A DNA stretch of 64,000 bases from Platerodrilus igneus (GCA_036346225.1 JARFIW010000968.1:434001-498000); one strand, 5' to 3'; positions 1 to 10,558 are shown, counted from the first letter of the stretch. Notes: a model not told the origin generated them from the letters alone. Numbers and translations: made by a program.

Positions 1-93
1 ATATATTTATTCAAGTTAAATGACCTTAAAACCCAAGAAAACCATACATTTCAATATTACAAATATCAAGGTCAAGAAATATAATAAAAATCT

Positions 94-95
<2 letters not shown>

Positions 96-165
<70 letters not shown>

Positions 166-179
166 TGTGTAAAAACTAC

Positions 180-210
<31 letters not shown>
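96..210. repeat. (TA)n / (GT)n / (TA)n compound microsatellite
   Basis: A run of TA dinucleotides (about 96-132) is followed by a GT run (133-164) and, after a short spacer, a second TA run (183-210). The open frame through it reads only Tyr-Ile and Thr-His dipeptides and is not a gene. Confidence 0.95.
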
Positions 211-1787
211 TCCTATGATATAATTTTGGTCTAGTCCCACGTTGATACGACATATAACTTTGTTGTGATATAGTTGCAATAACCCGGTGCCCCTTTTTGT
301 GAAATAAAAAATTTAACATTTTCTTTCTGTTTATTTCTAATTTCTAATTTAATTTTAATTTTAATATCTCGGCTAGCTCAGTTTTAACCACGCACGGAGC
401 TTGCAACAATACTGCAACAAAGCTTTTAAATTTACCTCCTACCTCTACTTACTGTTTCTTTAAGCCAAAATACTATTAAGCACAATTACTATAATTTTCT
501 CAAAAACATTTACAATATACGAAATGTTTAAGAATTCTCTAAATAGAACTTCCTTTTGATAATTGAATAAAAATTCTTCCAATAATTATTATTCTCAAAA
601 TTAATCAAAAAATCAGCAAAAATCATCCATATTATCATTATCTGAAGCCGCATGAACGTTGACTAGACTTCCTATAAAATTTACGTCATTTGTACCGTGT
701 ATTAAAAATGATCTTTGTTGACCCTCACTTAAAATTTTCATGAATGCAATTTTTAAATTATTCAAATTATTCAAATTATTCAAATTATTCAAATTATTCA
801 AATTACAACGAAATATTTACAAATAAAAATAACAAAACATTCAGATTGGCTAACCTTTGTTTTAAGCTCGAATCAACTGCTCCCGTATGCAGCTTTTTGA
901 TTTATATAGTCCCAACGTCGAATGTAGATATGGTGTGCATTGCTCTTGGTACAGCTTCTTTTAATTAAATCATGAATTATTTCAGCGGTTTTGCTAAACT
1001 TCTGGTCGAATTCAGTGATAAATAATTGAGTTAAATATTTGTTAAATTTCCACAGCGGATCCAGTAATTATTCAGAGTTTTTTTATTAATGTTAATATTA
1101 GAATTTAATTTAAAACAACCTTTAGTTACTTACGTTTATAAAGGATTAAAACGACTAACCTTGTTCAATTTTTCACAATCACCATTGTACTATTTGTTAC
1201 TTAACAATAAATCACTTCTTAATCTTTTCACGTAAATACTTTCTTCTAAGTGATATGGACTATGTTTTAATTCATGTTGAACTGATTTGTTTACAAATCC
1301 GGTCGTTTTTAAAAGGATCGTTTATCTATTGACAAGCACAGAGTTCAACGATTACGCTATTGTACGTGATTCTTACATACCAAGTTTTGGGTATTTTTAT
1401 GGAATGTTGCTGTATACACAAAATTGTTGCTCTATTTTCGGCAAGTATTACTTCAAGTTAGTGCATTCGTTTTATTGGATTTTCTCAATTCTCGTTCAAG
1501 TAAATTTGTTGTTTGTACAATAAATTTGACGAACTTAGCATTTATCACCATGCATTGTTTATTTCGAATTTATCAGGTGTTGGATTTTTCATTTCTGGTC
1601 ACGTATTCTTAATATAATTTATGTATTAAATTATATGTTTTCTATTACTCATTTTTAAACCTGATTGTTCAATTGAGGTTCTTAGCATACTGATGACGCA
1701 TTATTCATGCGTATTGTGTTTCAGCTTCCGTCAACGTTGTCTTATGATTTGCCAAATGGTTTATTTAATAAAATCTTCTAAAATACT
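211..1787. other. AT-rich stretch without a recognised gene
   Basis: Apart from the 9-bp minisatellite at 755-805, I see no coding exon, RNA gene or recognisable element here. The open frames are short and low in complexity. Upstream exons of the neprilysin gene at 5.7-10.25 kb were looked for here and not found. Confidence 0.5.
755..805. repeat. 9-bp minisatellite (ATTATTCAA)n
   Basis: About five to six near-identical head-to-tail copies of ATTATTCAA. On the minus strand it reads as Asn-Asn-Leu repeats, which is a by-product of the repeat. Confidence 0.9.
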
Positions 1788-2463
1788 TTTCAGTTCTTAA
1801 ATTAATGATGACTATAGTTTATATACAGGGCGAGTTAAGGTTTGTGGCTTGGGAGCGGCCTTTTTAAAAACCAGTTTCAAACTTCTTAACAAATTTTATT
1901 TCTTAAACAGACATTAATTATGAAATTTTATAAAGCTTGATTTAAATTTATTCTAAGTCCGAAAATAACTAATAAATGTACTATTTTGTGTAGTAAGTAA
2001 ACTGCAATGTAAAAGCGGATCACTTGACTGACTGTTGTCGACTGGGGCTCCCGGGCTTTTTATAATATCCATACCCCCTAGAAAGGCTGTGGGAACTTGC
2101 AGATCTCATGTCTGCTTATTCTTAACTCTATTCATAATTACATTGTTGTAATCTTAATTTCTAAGTAATCACGGTACCTGACCGTCTGTTACCTCACATC
2201 TGCAATGTCACTATCGTCTGCGATACAAAGTAGCGCATCCGTTATCATGAACGTTAATAAACTTTAAAAATTGTCCTTGTGTTACAATGTTGCACTTCAC
2301 TTGGCGTATTCTTAACACTTTCTAATAATTTCCTAATTATTCTATTTTATAACATATATCAATTGGGGGATACATAACTGGCGTTGTCATTTACTTTCCT
2401 GCATAATCATTGTATTTCTTATTTTCTTCGTAGAAATGTCTAGTTTTCTGAGCCTTCATGAAG
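1788..2463 (-). repeat. LTR-like fragment related to the flank of the 8.5-kb gag remnant
   Basis: Two blocks match sequence beside the minus-strand gag remnant. The block at about 1795-1832 matches 8576-8611, and the block at about 2376-2463 matches 8613-8700. In the 8.6-kb copy the blocks are adjacent; here about 540 bp separate them. I infer two copies of one retroelement terminal or untranslated region, with an internal deletion in the right copy. The internal part here has a GC-richer patch near 2035-2100. The true LTR edges are not established. Confidence 0.4.
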
Positions 2464-2492
2464 CGCACTATACCAGTGGTCCTATCTACACC

Positions 2493-2495
<3 letters not shown>

Positions 2496-2534
<39 letters not shown>
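2496..2534. repeat. (TA)n microsatellite at the left edge of a Tc1/mariner-type element
   Basis: A TA run that stops at the first base of the transposon. Together with the run at 4201-4244 it suggests insertion at TA within a TA microsatellite. Confidence 0.9.
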
Positions 2535-2537
<3 letters not shown>

Positions 2538-4197
2538 TGCTTCCCAAAAGTAACGGATATATGCGATTAAATGATTATTGACAATTTCTGAGTAAAAAGC
2601 TCAGACACGTCGATTTTTATTTTTAAATTGTCATTTAATTATGTAATTTTTAACCCACCACCCTTCAACCCCTAAGCGCTAGCATCCCCTACTTAAAAAT
2701 TTTAAATAGCAATGTACCCCTTGTGATACCTCAATTAATAGCATTTTTGATGCAGAAATAGAATTTTACAAAAAATTCTAAATCGGTTTTATTCAATAAA
2801 CAATACTTAAATAAAAAGCAAAAAACAAACCCAATTTCAATTAAATGTTCAAATTGCTTTCCATTAGCGGCTAGGCAGTGTCCTAATTTAGGGACGAACT
2901 TTTGTTGAACTTTGTTTACTACACTTTAGATTTTAAATTACCCCAGAGAAAATAATCTAAAAGGGTTAAGTCGGGAAACCTTGCGGGCCATTCAATTTGT
3001 CCTCGTCTACCAATCCACCTCATAGGAAATAGAAATACTTGGTCGAGATATTCCCGTACTGGACGTGCATAGTGGGGAGGCGCACCATTTTGCTGTAGCC
3101 AAATAGTGGGATCAGGTGAATCAGGATCTTCTGCATTCGAATGTAGTACCGCTAAAGCCGGAATTCATTTAAATTGGAGAAAATTTAGATATTGTTCCCC
3201 ATTGAGTGTTCTCTCAAAAAAGTACGGTCCAATAACTTTATTACCCACTATCCCCGCTCAAACATTAATCTTTTGTGCAAATTGTGTATTTCCTTCCATC
3301 ATCCAGTGCGGATTTTCATCAACCCAATAACGGCAATTCTGCTTATTAACGGTACCATTTAAATAAAATGTTGCCTCATCAGAAAACATAATATTTCCTT
3401 CCAATCCAAGATTTTCATTGCAAAGTTTCATCATTGTCTCACAGAATTGCGCTCGGCTATTAAAATCATCATCTGATAACTCTTGCACTTTGTAAAGGTG
3501 AAATTTTTGCTTACGGCGAAATCTATGAACTGCACTTTTTGATGCATTTAACTGTGAAGCGACTCCCGCAACGCTTGAATGTGGATTTTCCTGCACAAAT
3601 AGCAAGACATCCAATTCTGAATCTTCATCTAAAGCTGATGGACGTCCATCTTTAGATTTATTTCGTACGTGTCCAGTATTCCGGGATGAATTTTATTGAA
3701 TAAAATTTGAACTTCTTTGAGCATTCGAATTCTATCTCCAAAGCCAATCATCATTAAAATTACAATCCTTTAGGCTTCGTTAAGTCTCATTTTTACTGAC
3801 TTATTATTAAACAAGCAACACGCACTTAACTAACGTACTTTCACTAAACTTATTTGACACTTTACAAACATTTTGTTTGTCAAGGCATACCCGAAAATTG
3901 TCACTTTAAGTGAATAAGTTTTTATTGAATAAAACAGTTGTTTATCAACGGATTTAAAATTTTTTGTAAAATTCTATTTCTGCATGAAAAATGCTATTAA
4001 TTGAGGTATCACAAGGGGTACATTGATATTTAAAATTTTTAAGTAGGGGATGCTAGCGCTTAAGGGTTGAATGGTGGGGGGTTAAAAATTACATAATTAA
4101 ATGACAATTTAAAAATAAAAATCGATGTGTCAGAGCTTTTTACTCAGAAATTGTCAATAATCATTTAATCGAATATATCCGTTACTTTTGGGACGCA

Positions 4198-4200
<3 letters not shown>
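2535..4200 (-). mobile_element. Tc1/mariner-type DNA transposon with long inverted repeats
   Basis: The element starts CAGTGCTTCCCAAAAG and ends with the inverse of CAGTGCGTCCCAAAAG. TA flanks both ends, as expected for the TA target duplication of this superfamily. The terminal inverted repeats are long, about 285 bp (2535-2820 against 3915-4200), with only scattered mismatches. The total length of 1,666 bp is normal for a single-transposase element. The transposase frame between the repeats is on the minus strand and is broken, so this copy cannot act on its own. Confidence 0.88.
2870..3790 (-). pseudogene. Tc1/mariner-type (DDE) transposase, broken
   Basis: The longest open piece is 3258-3614 on the minus strand. 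It reads a helix-turn-helix region (SAVHRFRRKQKFHLYKVQEL) and then MFSDEATFYLNGT, which carries the first catalytic Asp, and the NCRYWVDENPHW segment. Downstream, in other frames, are WLQQNGAPPHY and a PDLTLLDYFLWG-like end. Damage seen: a stop in place of Trp after KINV near 3256, a frameshift after FFER, another near 3660, and QQNG where family members have QQDG, so the second catalytic Asp is Asn. The family resemblance is clear; subfamily placement (DD34E or other) is not attempted. Confidence 0.85.

Positions 4201-4244
<44 letters not shown>
4201..4244. repeat. (TA)n microsatellite at the right edge of the transposon
   Basis: An uninterrupted TA run that begins at the base after the transposon terminus. 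Confidence 0.9.
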
Positions 4245-4248
<4 letters not shown>

Positions 4249-4257
4249 AAGTAATTA

Positions 4258-4440
4258 ATTACACAAGGTAAATTGATGAATACTAACGTATTGGAGTTAA
4301 GAAGATGAAATGATAACTCCGACTTTTATGCAAAGTCCAGATGATCATTTCAAATGGAGTTCGTAATTGAGAGATGAAAAATATAAGGTCTCGAACAATA
4401 GGACTTGAACCTGTATTTTTTTAGAAACTAAAATTGAAAC
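4258..4440 (-). mobile_element. tRNA-derived SINE copy, minus strand
   Basis: Read on the minus strand this is a tRNA-like head (degenerate B box around GGACTTGAACC on the + strand near 4401-4412) followed by a body ending in a CTTGTGT-like 3' end near 4260. The body aligns along its length with 9750-9872 and 8930-9068, including the segment around TTTTATGCAAAG. Three copies in one window support a dispersed family. Confidence 0.65.
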
Positions 4441-4449
4441 GAATGCTAA

Positions 4450-4905
4450 TACTTCCTGTATGTTTGTTGTGGTTTGTTTTGTGTTTTTCCTGATCTTCTT
4501 TGGGCATTAAACCACTCAAGTTGTTAAAATAGTCCTTATTTACGTTTCAATCCATGACCTAAGATCGTTGTCAAAATAATAAAAATTTCAAGTTCAACGT
4601 TTATGACATATATTGAAGATGACTTTGTATTAATGTTTGATATATTTGGTTTGAATGCCTTAGATGAAAATTTTAAAGTTTTGAAAAATGAGTACTTTCA
4701 ATTCGTATTGCGCCCTAGAGCGACTTTGAGGTAGCCAATACGCTTAACGTGAAATCAGCTGATTGATTTTTATATTGTTAAATTTCATATAAATTTAATA
4801 ACTTGAGGATTGAAAACATTTTTTAACATATTTCTATTTATCCGGTTGTATTTTGAAAATACGTTATCGTAAGGCTTAAGCAGCCGTTTTTTTATGAGCA
4901 AGACT
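4450..4905. repeat. Dispersed repeat, inverted copy at 17620-17935
   Basis: This segment matches the reverse complement of 17620-17935 over several hundred bases. Shared blocks include TTTACGTTTCAATCCATGAC, TGAGTACTTTCAAT and TTAAGCAGCCGTTTT. No coding sequence is seen. The family is not recognised; the 17.6-kb copy lies just downstream of a Penelope-like remnant, so a retroelement untranslated or terminal region is one option. Confidence 0.6.
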
Positions 4906-4952
4906 CGTTATGATTTAGGCTACCTCTTTGGTAGATTTTAACATATTTCTGA

Positions 4953-5160
4953 GGCGACCTTAAGGCGCGTTTATACTTGTCAGAGACCAATGTTGTTCTA
5001 CGAATATGTTGTATGGTTTTAAGGAGACCCTAAGGCGGGTTTACACTTGTCAGATACCAATACGGGTTTACCTGGTCAAATACCAATGCTGTTCAACGAA
5101 GATTGTATATGGTTCTTAAGTAACCCTATAGCGGATTTACACTTGCTAGATATTACTGCT
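4953..5160. repeat. Degenerate tandem repeat, about 75-90-bp units
   Basis: Three diverged units share ACCCTAAGGCGGGTTTACAC and CTTGTCAGATACCAATG-type blocks, starting near 4953, 5025 and 5110. There is an internal partial duplication at 5065-5090. No function is evident. Confidence 0.65.
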
Positions 5161-5729
5161 CTTTTTCGGGGGCTGTTAATGTGCTTATTGTTATGTAATT
5201 AGTTATGAATGCAATTATGACAGTATATTCCGAAGGTATAGTTCATTATTCTTTTTTGCAACACGATGAAATCATAACAGGAATTAGAGATTGTGCATGT
5301 AAAACTATAAGTTAATCAACCGTTCCCAATTAATCGACGTGCACCGATACTCTTGCATGGTAAAGCTAGGCTATATGTATTACAAATGACGGTGAGGACT
5401 CTGTGTTACGATACGAAGTTCATGATCATCCGTCATATCGCCTAACTCGTGACCTACCAAATTTCTGTTTTCAGAAGTTTCGGAAACCATTTATATAATC
5501 CGCTGGTAATCAGTCAAGGCCTCTCAATGATTTTCGGGTCATAAAAATGCATATTTCTTTCTATAATGGAATTTACGCATTGATTGATCGTCGGCAGCAT
5601 ACTAGCGAAGCTAATGATGAATATTCTAATGAAAAATACTTTTGAATCAAAATCTATGGGGTTTTATTTTTGTCTAAATAAATTCTGAAATTTTATATGC
5701 AAGACTTGATAATACTATTATTGTTTTAG

Positions 5730-5898
5730 CTTGTATTTAATACTAACAACGCGCTAGACTTAATTCGTGAAGTTACGAAATTGAAAAGAGACAAAGCACT
5801 TCGTTTTCATGGAGGACCAGTTGTAAGAACACATTGGACTACACGTTTAGCTGCCATTACTATTAACGCTGTTTATGATCCACAGACGAATAGTATTC
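5730..5898 (+). CDS. Neprilysin-like M13 peptidase, exon a (gene 1)
   Basis: A 169-bp exon between a TTTTAG acceptor and a GTAAGT donor. It reads 56 codons plus one base, from LVFNTNNALDLIREV to HWTTRLAAITINAVYDPQTN. The end, with Asn-Ala-x-Tyr and a following Asn, matches the M13 region just before the zinc site, where substrate-contacting Asn-Ala residues lie. M13 enzymes are usually type II membrane proteins of roughly 750 residues that cut small peptides outside the cell. The hanging C joins AA of the next exon to give Gln, so the phase agrees. The exons coding for the anchor and most of the ectodomain must lie left of the window or be lost. Confidence 0.88.
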
Positions 5899-5945
5899 GT
5901 AAGTATATTTATACAAGAAAAACGGATCTAACTATATGATTTTAG

Positions 5946-6196
5946 AAATTCCATCTGGAATAATGCAAAACGAATTTTATAAGAAAGATAGGCCACGGTA
6001 CATAAACTACGGTGGACTTGGAATGGTGATTGGCCATGAAATAACTCATGGGTTTGATGATACAGGGAAGGCGTTTGATAAAAATGGGAACTCAGTGGAC
6101 TGGTGGGAGCATTCTACACTTGAAGCATATTCTTCGAAATCCCAGTGTTTTATAGATCAGTATGGCAACTACACAGTACCAGAGCTTAAAGTAAAC
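5946..6196 (+). CDS. Neprilysin-like M13 peptidase, catalytic exon b (gene 1)
   Basis: A 251-bp exon after an intron of only 47 bp (5899-5945), ending KVN before a GTAAG donor in phase 0. It reads IPSGIMQN, then RYINYGGLGMVIGHEITHGF. HEITH is the HExxH motif: its two His bind zinc and its Glu is the catalytic base. DDTGKAFDKNGN and DQYGNYTVPELKVN follow, as in M13 enzymes. No stop or frameshift occurs, so the exon appears functional. The third zinc ligand is in the next exon. Short open frames on the other strand over this exon are shadows. Confidence 0.93.
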
Positions 6197-7699
6197 GTAA
6201 GTATTTGGGTAGGAAATGATATTAATTCCACTGCTGGTGGATAGGTTTTTTAAAGGGAGGGTTAAAATCGAACATTTTTGACGCAACATTGTGATAATGA
6301 ACATTAGGTTAGCTATTGGCAGATTTTTATATCGGTATTTAATAATTTATCAAACCGCAAACTACTAATATACAGGTAAACATATTCTGGATCAAGTCGC
6401 AATCAATGTTACTAAGGTAGAAAAAAGTTATACTAAAAAGCAGAAATGAGATTAGAAAAACAACGTAGCGATCGGAACCAATGTGGAGAGAAAAGGGAAA
6501 CGTAAAGCATATTTGGTTATTAAACTCGAAAATTTTATAAGGTAGAAGTTAATACAAAAGAATTTAAACAAAGATGTGAGAATCACTTTCCAAGATTGCA
6601 TTGTATGCTATGCTTTATTTTTGTAACTGCTTCAAGTTTATATCATAAAAATATCTGAAGTCTATCTACCTAGGTTAGGAAATAATAATCGCCAATTGAA
6701 TTATAAAGCTATTATCAGATAACGAAACTACAGCTATCGTAATAGATGTTCGTAACTACAATTGTAAATAGCAAGAGCTGTACCTAGGTTGCCTTTGACA
6801 CAGAAAAGGAACTGTACAACTACATCAGTAGTAATTTGCCGCAGTGCTTATTTTGAATGTGGATAACATTCGTTTAAAATACTTATAATCATATTTCATA
6901 TTAAAATAGAATCTGTCTTGGTAGATTTCATCAATACGGTTAGGTGTTTACGTTAATAAATATAATTTTTAAGCTACATGCATTCTTGATAGAAGGAATG
7001 ATAGTTTTTGTATCTAATATTGTTTATTCAAACGTTGTCAAATTTATTATGGCGGTTCTAAGGTTGGTAATAATTCATCCAGACTTTGAACTCTAAATTA
7101 TCAGAGTTTTATGATCAGTTGTTTTGATTAATAATGTATAACGCGAACGCCTATGATCTCATCGTCTTTGTACACAGAAGTTTCACAGACAAAATTATGT
7201 TGATTATAAAATGAATAGCTCCTTCCTCTAGTTTTAGTTGAAGGATCAGTATAATATTAGATGTTGTAGAAGAAACTACAAAAATAATTTTAATTTGCAG
7301 TCTTAATTCATCTGTTTGAATTCTACTAAAAAGGTCACGCTGTGTATGGAAAGAAGATCATTTTTTCTATAGAGGGATGTGTCACTACCATCGAGAGAAA
7401 TAATATGCAACTTGAGTAGATAATTAATAATTCATATAACCAGGTAAATGTGGTAGCCTCAGCTTTTTTTTTGTAACAAAATATATTGCAATTACCTGGA
7501 GGAGTGATTAGTATTAAGGTAATGCAACATTTGATTGTGAATACTTTGTTTTCCGTTAACTGTTTCTAAATAGGTATATTAGTATCCTTATCAAAACATT
7601 TATTTTATGTAACTTTTAGTGGTAGTGCACTCGATTATTTCGTGTGCGAATTTTAGTCTAGAATCAATTTCTTGATCTCGGGATTTCACATTCTTTAGT
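6197..7699. other. Intron of gene 1, left part, nothing recognised
   Basis: Part of the 3,716-bp intron 6197-9912. AT-rich, no coding exon and no recognised repeat up to the gag remnant near 7700. Confidence 0.5.
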
Positions 7700-8549
7700 T
7701 ATTTCTTCTTGTGTTTCTCCCTAGAACTTGTCGTATCCCGAGATTACATGACATCCAAGATAATTCCCCCATAATTAAATCATCCCTCACCTTATATTGT
7801 TGAGTATCCCCCCAAAAATGTCTTAAAAATTTATTCTCAAAATCTTGAAATGTTGTTAATTCTTCTTTGATCAGATCAAACTACGTTTCTGCATGTCCTT
7901 TTATCATAGTTTTTACCAAACTTAATTTGTACTGCTCATCCGCTATGCCTTGTGTTAATGTTTTAATGTCTTTTAAGAATAATTTCGGATTAAGCTTATT
8001 ATCTCCTGAAAATTTCGAATACTGATCTAATGTTATATTAGGGTGATTCAATTTTAAGGGTTCTTGATTATAGGTCATCCTGTTCCTGCTGAAATTCATT
8101 GCATTAATTTTTATATTTTCAATTTCTTTATTTACTCTTCTAATTTCCGTTCCACAACTTTTCTCAATGTCCTGCACTTTTTCCCCTAAGCTCATAATTC
8201 TTTCACTTGTTTCTCTTTCATTAGCCTCTTGTATAGATCGTACCTTAATAACTTCGTCTCTTACGCAGTCGATATTTTCCATGAAATTTATCACTTTATT
8301 TTGTGTTTGGAATCGCATCTCTTCCTTTCTCTGATTTGTTTCCCTTAGATCGTCACTTAATTTCTATATTCTGGAACTTAAATTTTCCTCCAATTTATAC
8401 AAATTTTTCGCAAATTCTTGCATAGCCTTGTCTATCATATTTTTCATGACCTGTTCATTCCTTTTCATATTGCCATTTACTGCTATTAACATTGCCATTA
8501 TTTTTGAATCTTGGGTGGACTGGTGTACTTTACTATGACTCTTCTCCAA
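7700..8549 (-). pseudogene. Ty3-like retrotransposon gag, broken
   Basis: On the minus strand one reading frame runs from 8549 down past 7881 with internal stops: one near 8362, and a TAG in place of Trp near 7880 in the segment around GHAET. The first half has coiled-coil character (heptad-like Glu/Lys/Ile, IRRVNKEIENIKI). The second half (LDQYSKFSGDNKLNPKLFLKDI) aligns with the gag of the 38.4-kb element (LEQLMKFYGDSRVNPQIFIN), and the next block (FQDFENKFLRHFWGD) aligns with FEDRFLKHYWSD there. It is a second copy of the same broad gag family, lying in an intron of gene 1. No protease or reverse transcriptase remains are seen next to it. Confidence 0.7.
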
Positions 8550-8683
8550 CGTTCTTCCTGTAGCTTTTCATCTCTTAAATTAATTATGACTATGGTTTAT
8601 ATACAGGGTGTTGTCATTTACTTTCTTGCCTAACCGTTGTATTTCTTATTTTCTTCGTAAAAATGTCTAGTTCTCTGCGCCCT

Positions 8684-8925
8684 CGAACCTGTACCTTAAT
8701 CTTTTTAGGACCATACGTTTTTCAATTACGCCACCCAGACCAATGACGACAATTGGAAAATCTACAAATCTAAATCGTGTACACAACCATACATGAACCT
8801 TACTTTCAATTACGTTTGACATTTTTGTCAATCGTATCTGATATTGTCAAGTTTTTGACTTATTTCAGATATAGACAGTAAGCAACGCTCACAATTCCGA
8901 CTATAAGCCAAGTATTAAGTATATA
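8684..8925 (-). repeat. Inverted copy of the SINE-associated unit at 9500-9750
   Basis: The reverse complement aligns with about 9500-9750, including the tRNA-like head (degenerate A box GGGTGGCGTAATTGAAAAAC on the minus strand, near 8735-8755) and the preceding unit with AAAAACTTGACAATATCAGA. With 9505-9750 it forms a large inverted repeat around the hairpin element at 9104-9498. Confidence 0.6.
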
Positions 8926-9068
8926 AATATATGCTGTCTAAGACCTTATATTTTTCAACTTTCAATCACTAGCACTATTTGAAATGATCGTTTGGGCTTT
9001 ACATAAAAGTCTCAGTGATCATTTCATCTTATTGACTATAATACGTTAGTATTTATCAACTTACCTTG
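8926..9068 (+). mobile_element. SINE body, + strand, head missing
   Basis: Matches the body of the SINE at 9750-9872 (AAGACCTTATATTTTTCAAC through to TTATCAACTTACCTTGTG). It is fused to an oppositely oriented head at 8684-8925, so the pair is a rearranged composite. Confidence 0.6.
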
Positions 9069-9103
9069 TGTAATAACTACCTAATACATTTATATATTTA
9101 TCT

Positions 9104-9498
9104 ACTCCTATTTAGTTATAATACCATTATTCATAAACTTTTGAACAAGTAATAATGTTCATAAATAAACACCGTGAGTTATGAGCGTGAGTTATAATAA
9201 CTCACGCTTCCAGCTTATATTTCTATTTAATTACCTACCAAAAATATCAAAGTAACCATGCTCATTGACATTTACGTAATGTCAAACAAATTTGTACTAT
9301 AATTTTTTTTAAATAATCTTGATTACATGTGTTTATTAAAACTTGTTACTGTGCTTATAGTCGTAGATAAAGTATAGTATTCAACATACGCTAATGGCAA
9401 TAACTCACTTGATGAATTACGGCACTCGCCTTCGGCTCGTGCCGCAAACTTCATCTGCGTGAGTTATTGCCTACATTACCGTATGTTGAATAATATAC
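9104..9498 (+). mobile_element. MITE-like derivative of a Crypton-like element
   Basis: This 395-bp segment is the reverse complement of the two ends of the Crypton-like element at 53157-53985, with the recombinase part missing. The left end (TATTTATCTACTCCTAT, then GAGTTATAATAACTC) matches the 53.9-kb end. The right end (about 9375-9498) is a long imperfect palindrome around CACTCGCCTTCGGCTCGTG that matches 53157-53290. I infer an internally deleted, non-autonomous copy that would need a recombinase supplied in trans. It lies in an intron of gene 1. Confidence 0.7.
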
Positions 9499-9504
9499 TA
9501 TTAA

Positions 9505-9872
9505 TACTTGGCTTATAGCCGTAATTGTGAACGTTGCTTCCTGTCAATAACTGACATAAGTCAAAAACTTGACAATGTCAGATATGATAGACAAAAATGC
9601 CAAACGTAATTGTAAGTTAGGTTCATGTATGGTTGTGTACATGATTTAGACTTGTAAATTTTCCAATTGTCGTCTTCGGTCTCGGTGGCGTAATTGAAAA
9701 GCGCGTGCTTCTAGAAAAACTAAGATACAGCTACGAGTCCTGTCCAAGACCTTATATTTTCCATCTTTCAATTATTAACTCTATTTGAAATGATTATTTG
9801 GGCTTTGCATAAAAGTCTAAGTTATTATTTCATCATAGTACAATACGTTAGTATTTATCAACTTGCCTTGTG
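9505..9872 (+). mobile_element. tRNA-derived SINE directly upstream of a coding exon
   Basis: The tRNA-like region lies at about 9677-9751. A degenerate A box (GGTGGCGTAATTGAAAAGCG) and a B-box-like GAGTCCTGTCC are visible. A body of about 120 bp follows and ends ACTTGCCTTGTG. The body recurs at 4258-4400 (minus) and 8930-9068 (+). The 170 bp before the head are shared with 8690-8925. The copy ends only about 40 bp before the acceptor of the last exon of gene 1, so it probably supplies sequence near the branch-point zone. Confidence 0.68.
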
Positions 9873-9912
9873 CATTCTAGCATTTCGCAAACTAATAGTT
9901 TCTCATTTTTAG

Positions 9913-10251
9913 TTAAACGGCCTAAATACGCTAGGCGAAAATATTGCCGACAATGGGGGAATGAAAGAAGCGTATCTAGCCTACCTTGAATGGGTAAAAC
10001 GAAACCATGAAGAACCACCACTTCCGGCACTTGATTATTCTTCCAAGCAAATGTTTTGGATTGCTGCGGCGAATGCATGGTGTACAAAAATTAGAACATC
10101 CGCTCTTGAAGGTTTAGTTATTGGTGATGAACATTCTCCTAATCGATACAGAATCCTAGGAGGGTTTAGTAATATGCGTCACTTTGCCGAAGATTTCAAA
10201 TGTCCAGTTGGATCAAAGATGAATCCTGTTAAAAAGTGTCAAATATGGTGA
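9913..10251 (+). CDS. Neprilysin-like M13 peptidase, last exon (gene 1)
   Basis: The exon starts after a TTTTTAG acceptor and reads 112 codons to a TGA at 10249-10251. It begins LNGLNTLGENIADNGG. ENIAD carries the Glu that is the third zinc ligand, and its Asp supports the first zinc His. It continues with the conserved FWIAAANAWC, then HSPNRYRILG, the region of the conserved Arg contacting substrate, and ends CPVGSKMNPVKKCQIW, the M13 Cys-x-x-Trp terminus with its disulphide Cys. Phase 0 joins cleanly with KVN of the previous exon. The two exons together hold all zinc ligands, so this half of the enzyme looks intact. Confidence 0.94.
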   Translation, partial: LNGLNTLGENIADNGGMKEAYLAYLEWVKRNHEEPPLPALDYSSKQMFWIAAANAWCTKIRTSALEGLVIGDEHSPNRYRILGGFSNMRHFAEDFKCPVGSKMNPVKKCQIW

Positions 10252-10509
10252 TACTGTAAAAGGCAAAGATATATTACATTTGTTACTAAGTTCACAGAAC
10301 ATTTTTTGTAAAAACTATGTGAAGCTACACGTGCATTAAGTAAATAAGGTACACAAGTATAAGTGCAAACCAGACACTGCCATATGCGCCATAATTACTA
10401 TGTCTTAAACCATTTTTTGTAACATTTTTTTTATAAGCGGCAAATGTATTTTAATATCTTTAGCTTAAAAATATATAAACGTTTTTACTCCTTTTATATT
10501 CAATTCTCC

Positions 10510-10513
<4 letters not shown>
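10252..10513 (+). other. 3' flank of gene 1
   Basis: Probable 3' untranslated region and downstream DNA. No perfect AATAAA is seen close to the stop, so the polyadenylation site cannot be fixed. Confidence 0.4.

Positions 10514-10551
<38 letters not shown>
10514..10551. repeat. (TA)n microsatellite
   Basis: A TA run that borders the LTR-like block 10559-13430 on its left. Confidence 0.9.
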
Positions 10552-10556
<5 letters not shown>

Positions 10557-10558
10557 TT

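Noticed and set aside
16..279. Open frame of Tyr-Ile and Thr-His repeats
   Set aside because: Produced by translation of TA and GT microsatellites.
9677..9751. Functional tRNA gene
   Set aside because: The A and B boxes are degenerate, no cloverleaf with a CCA-accepting stem forms by eye, and the body recurs as a SINE.
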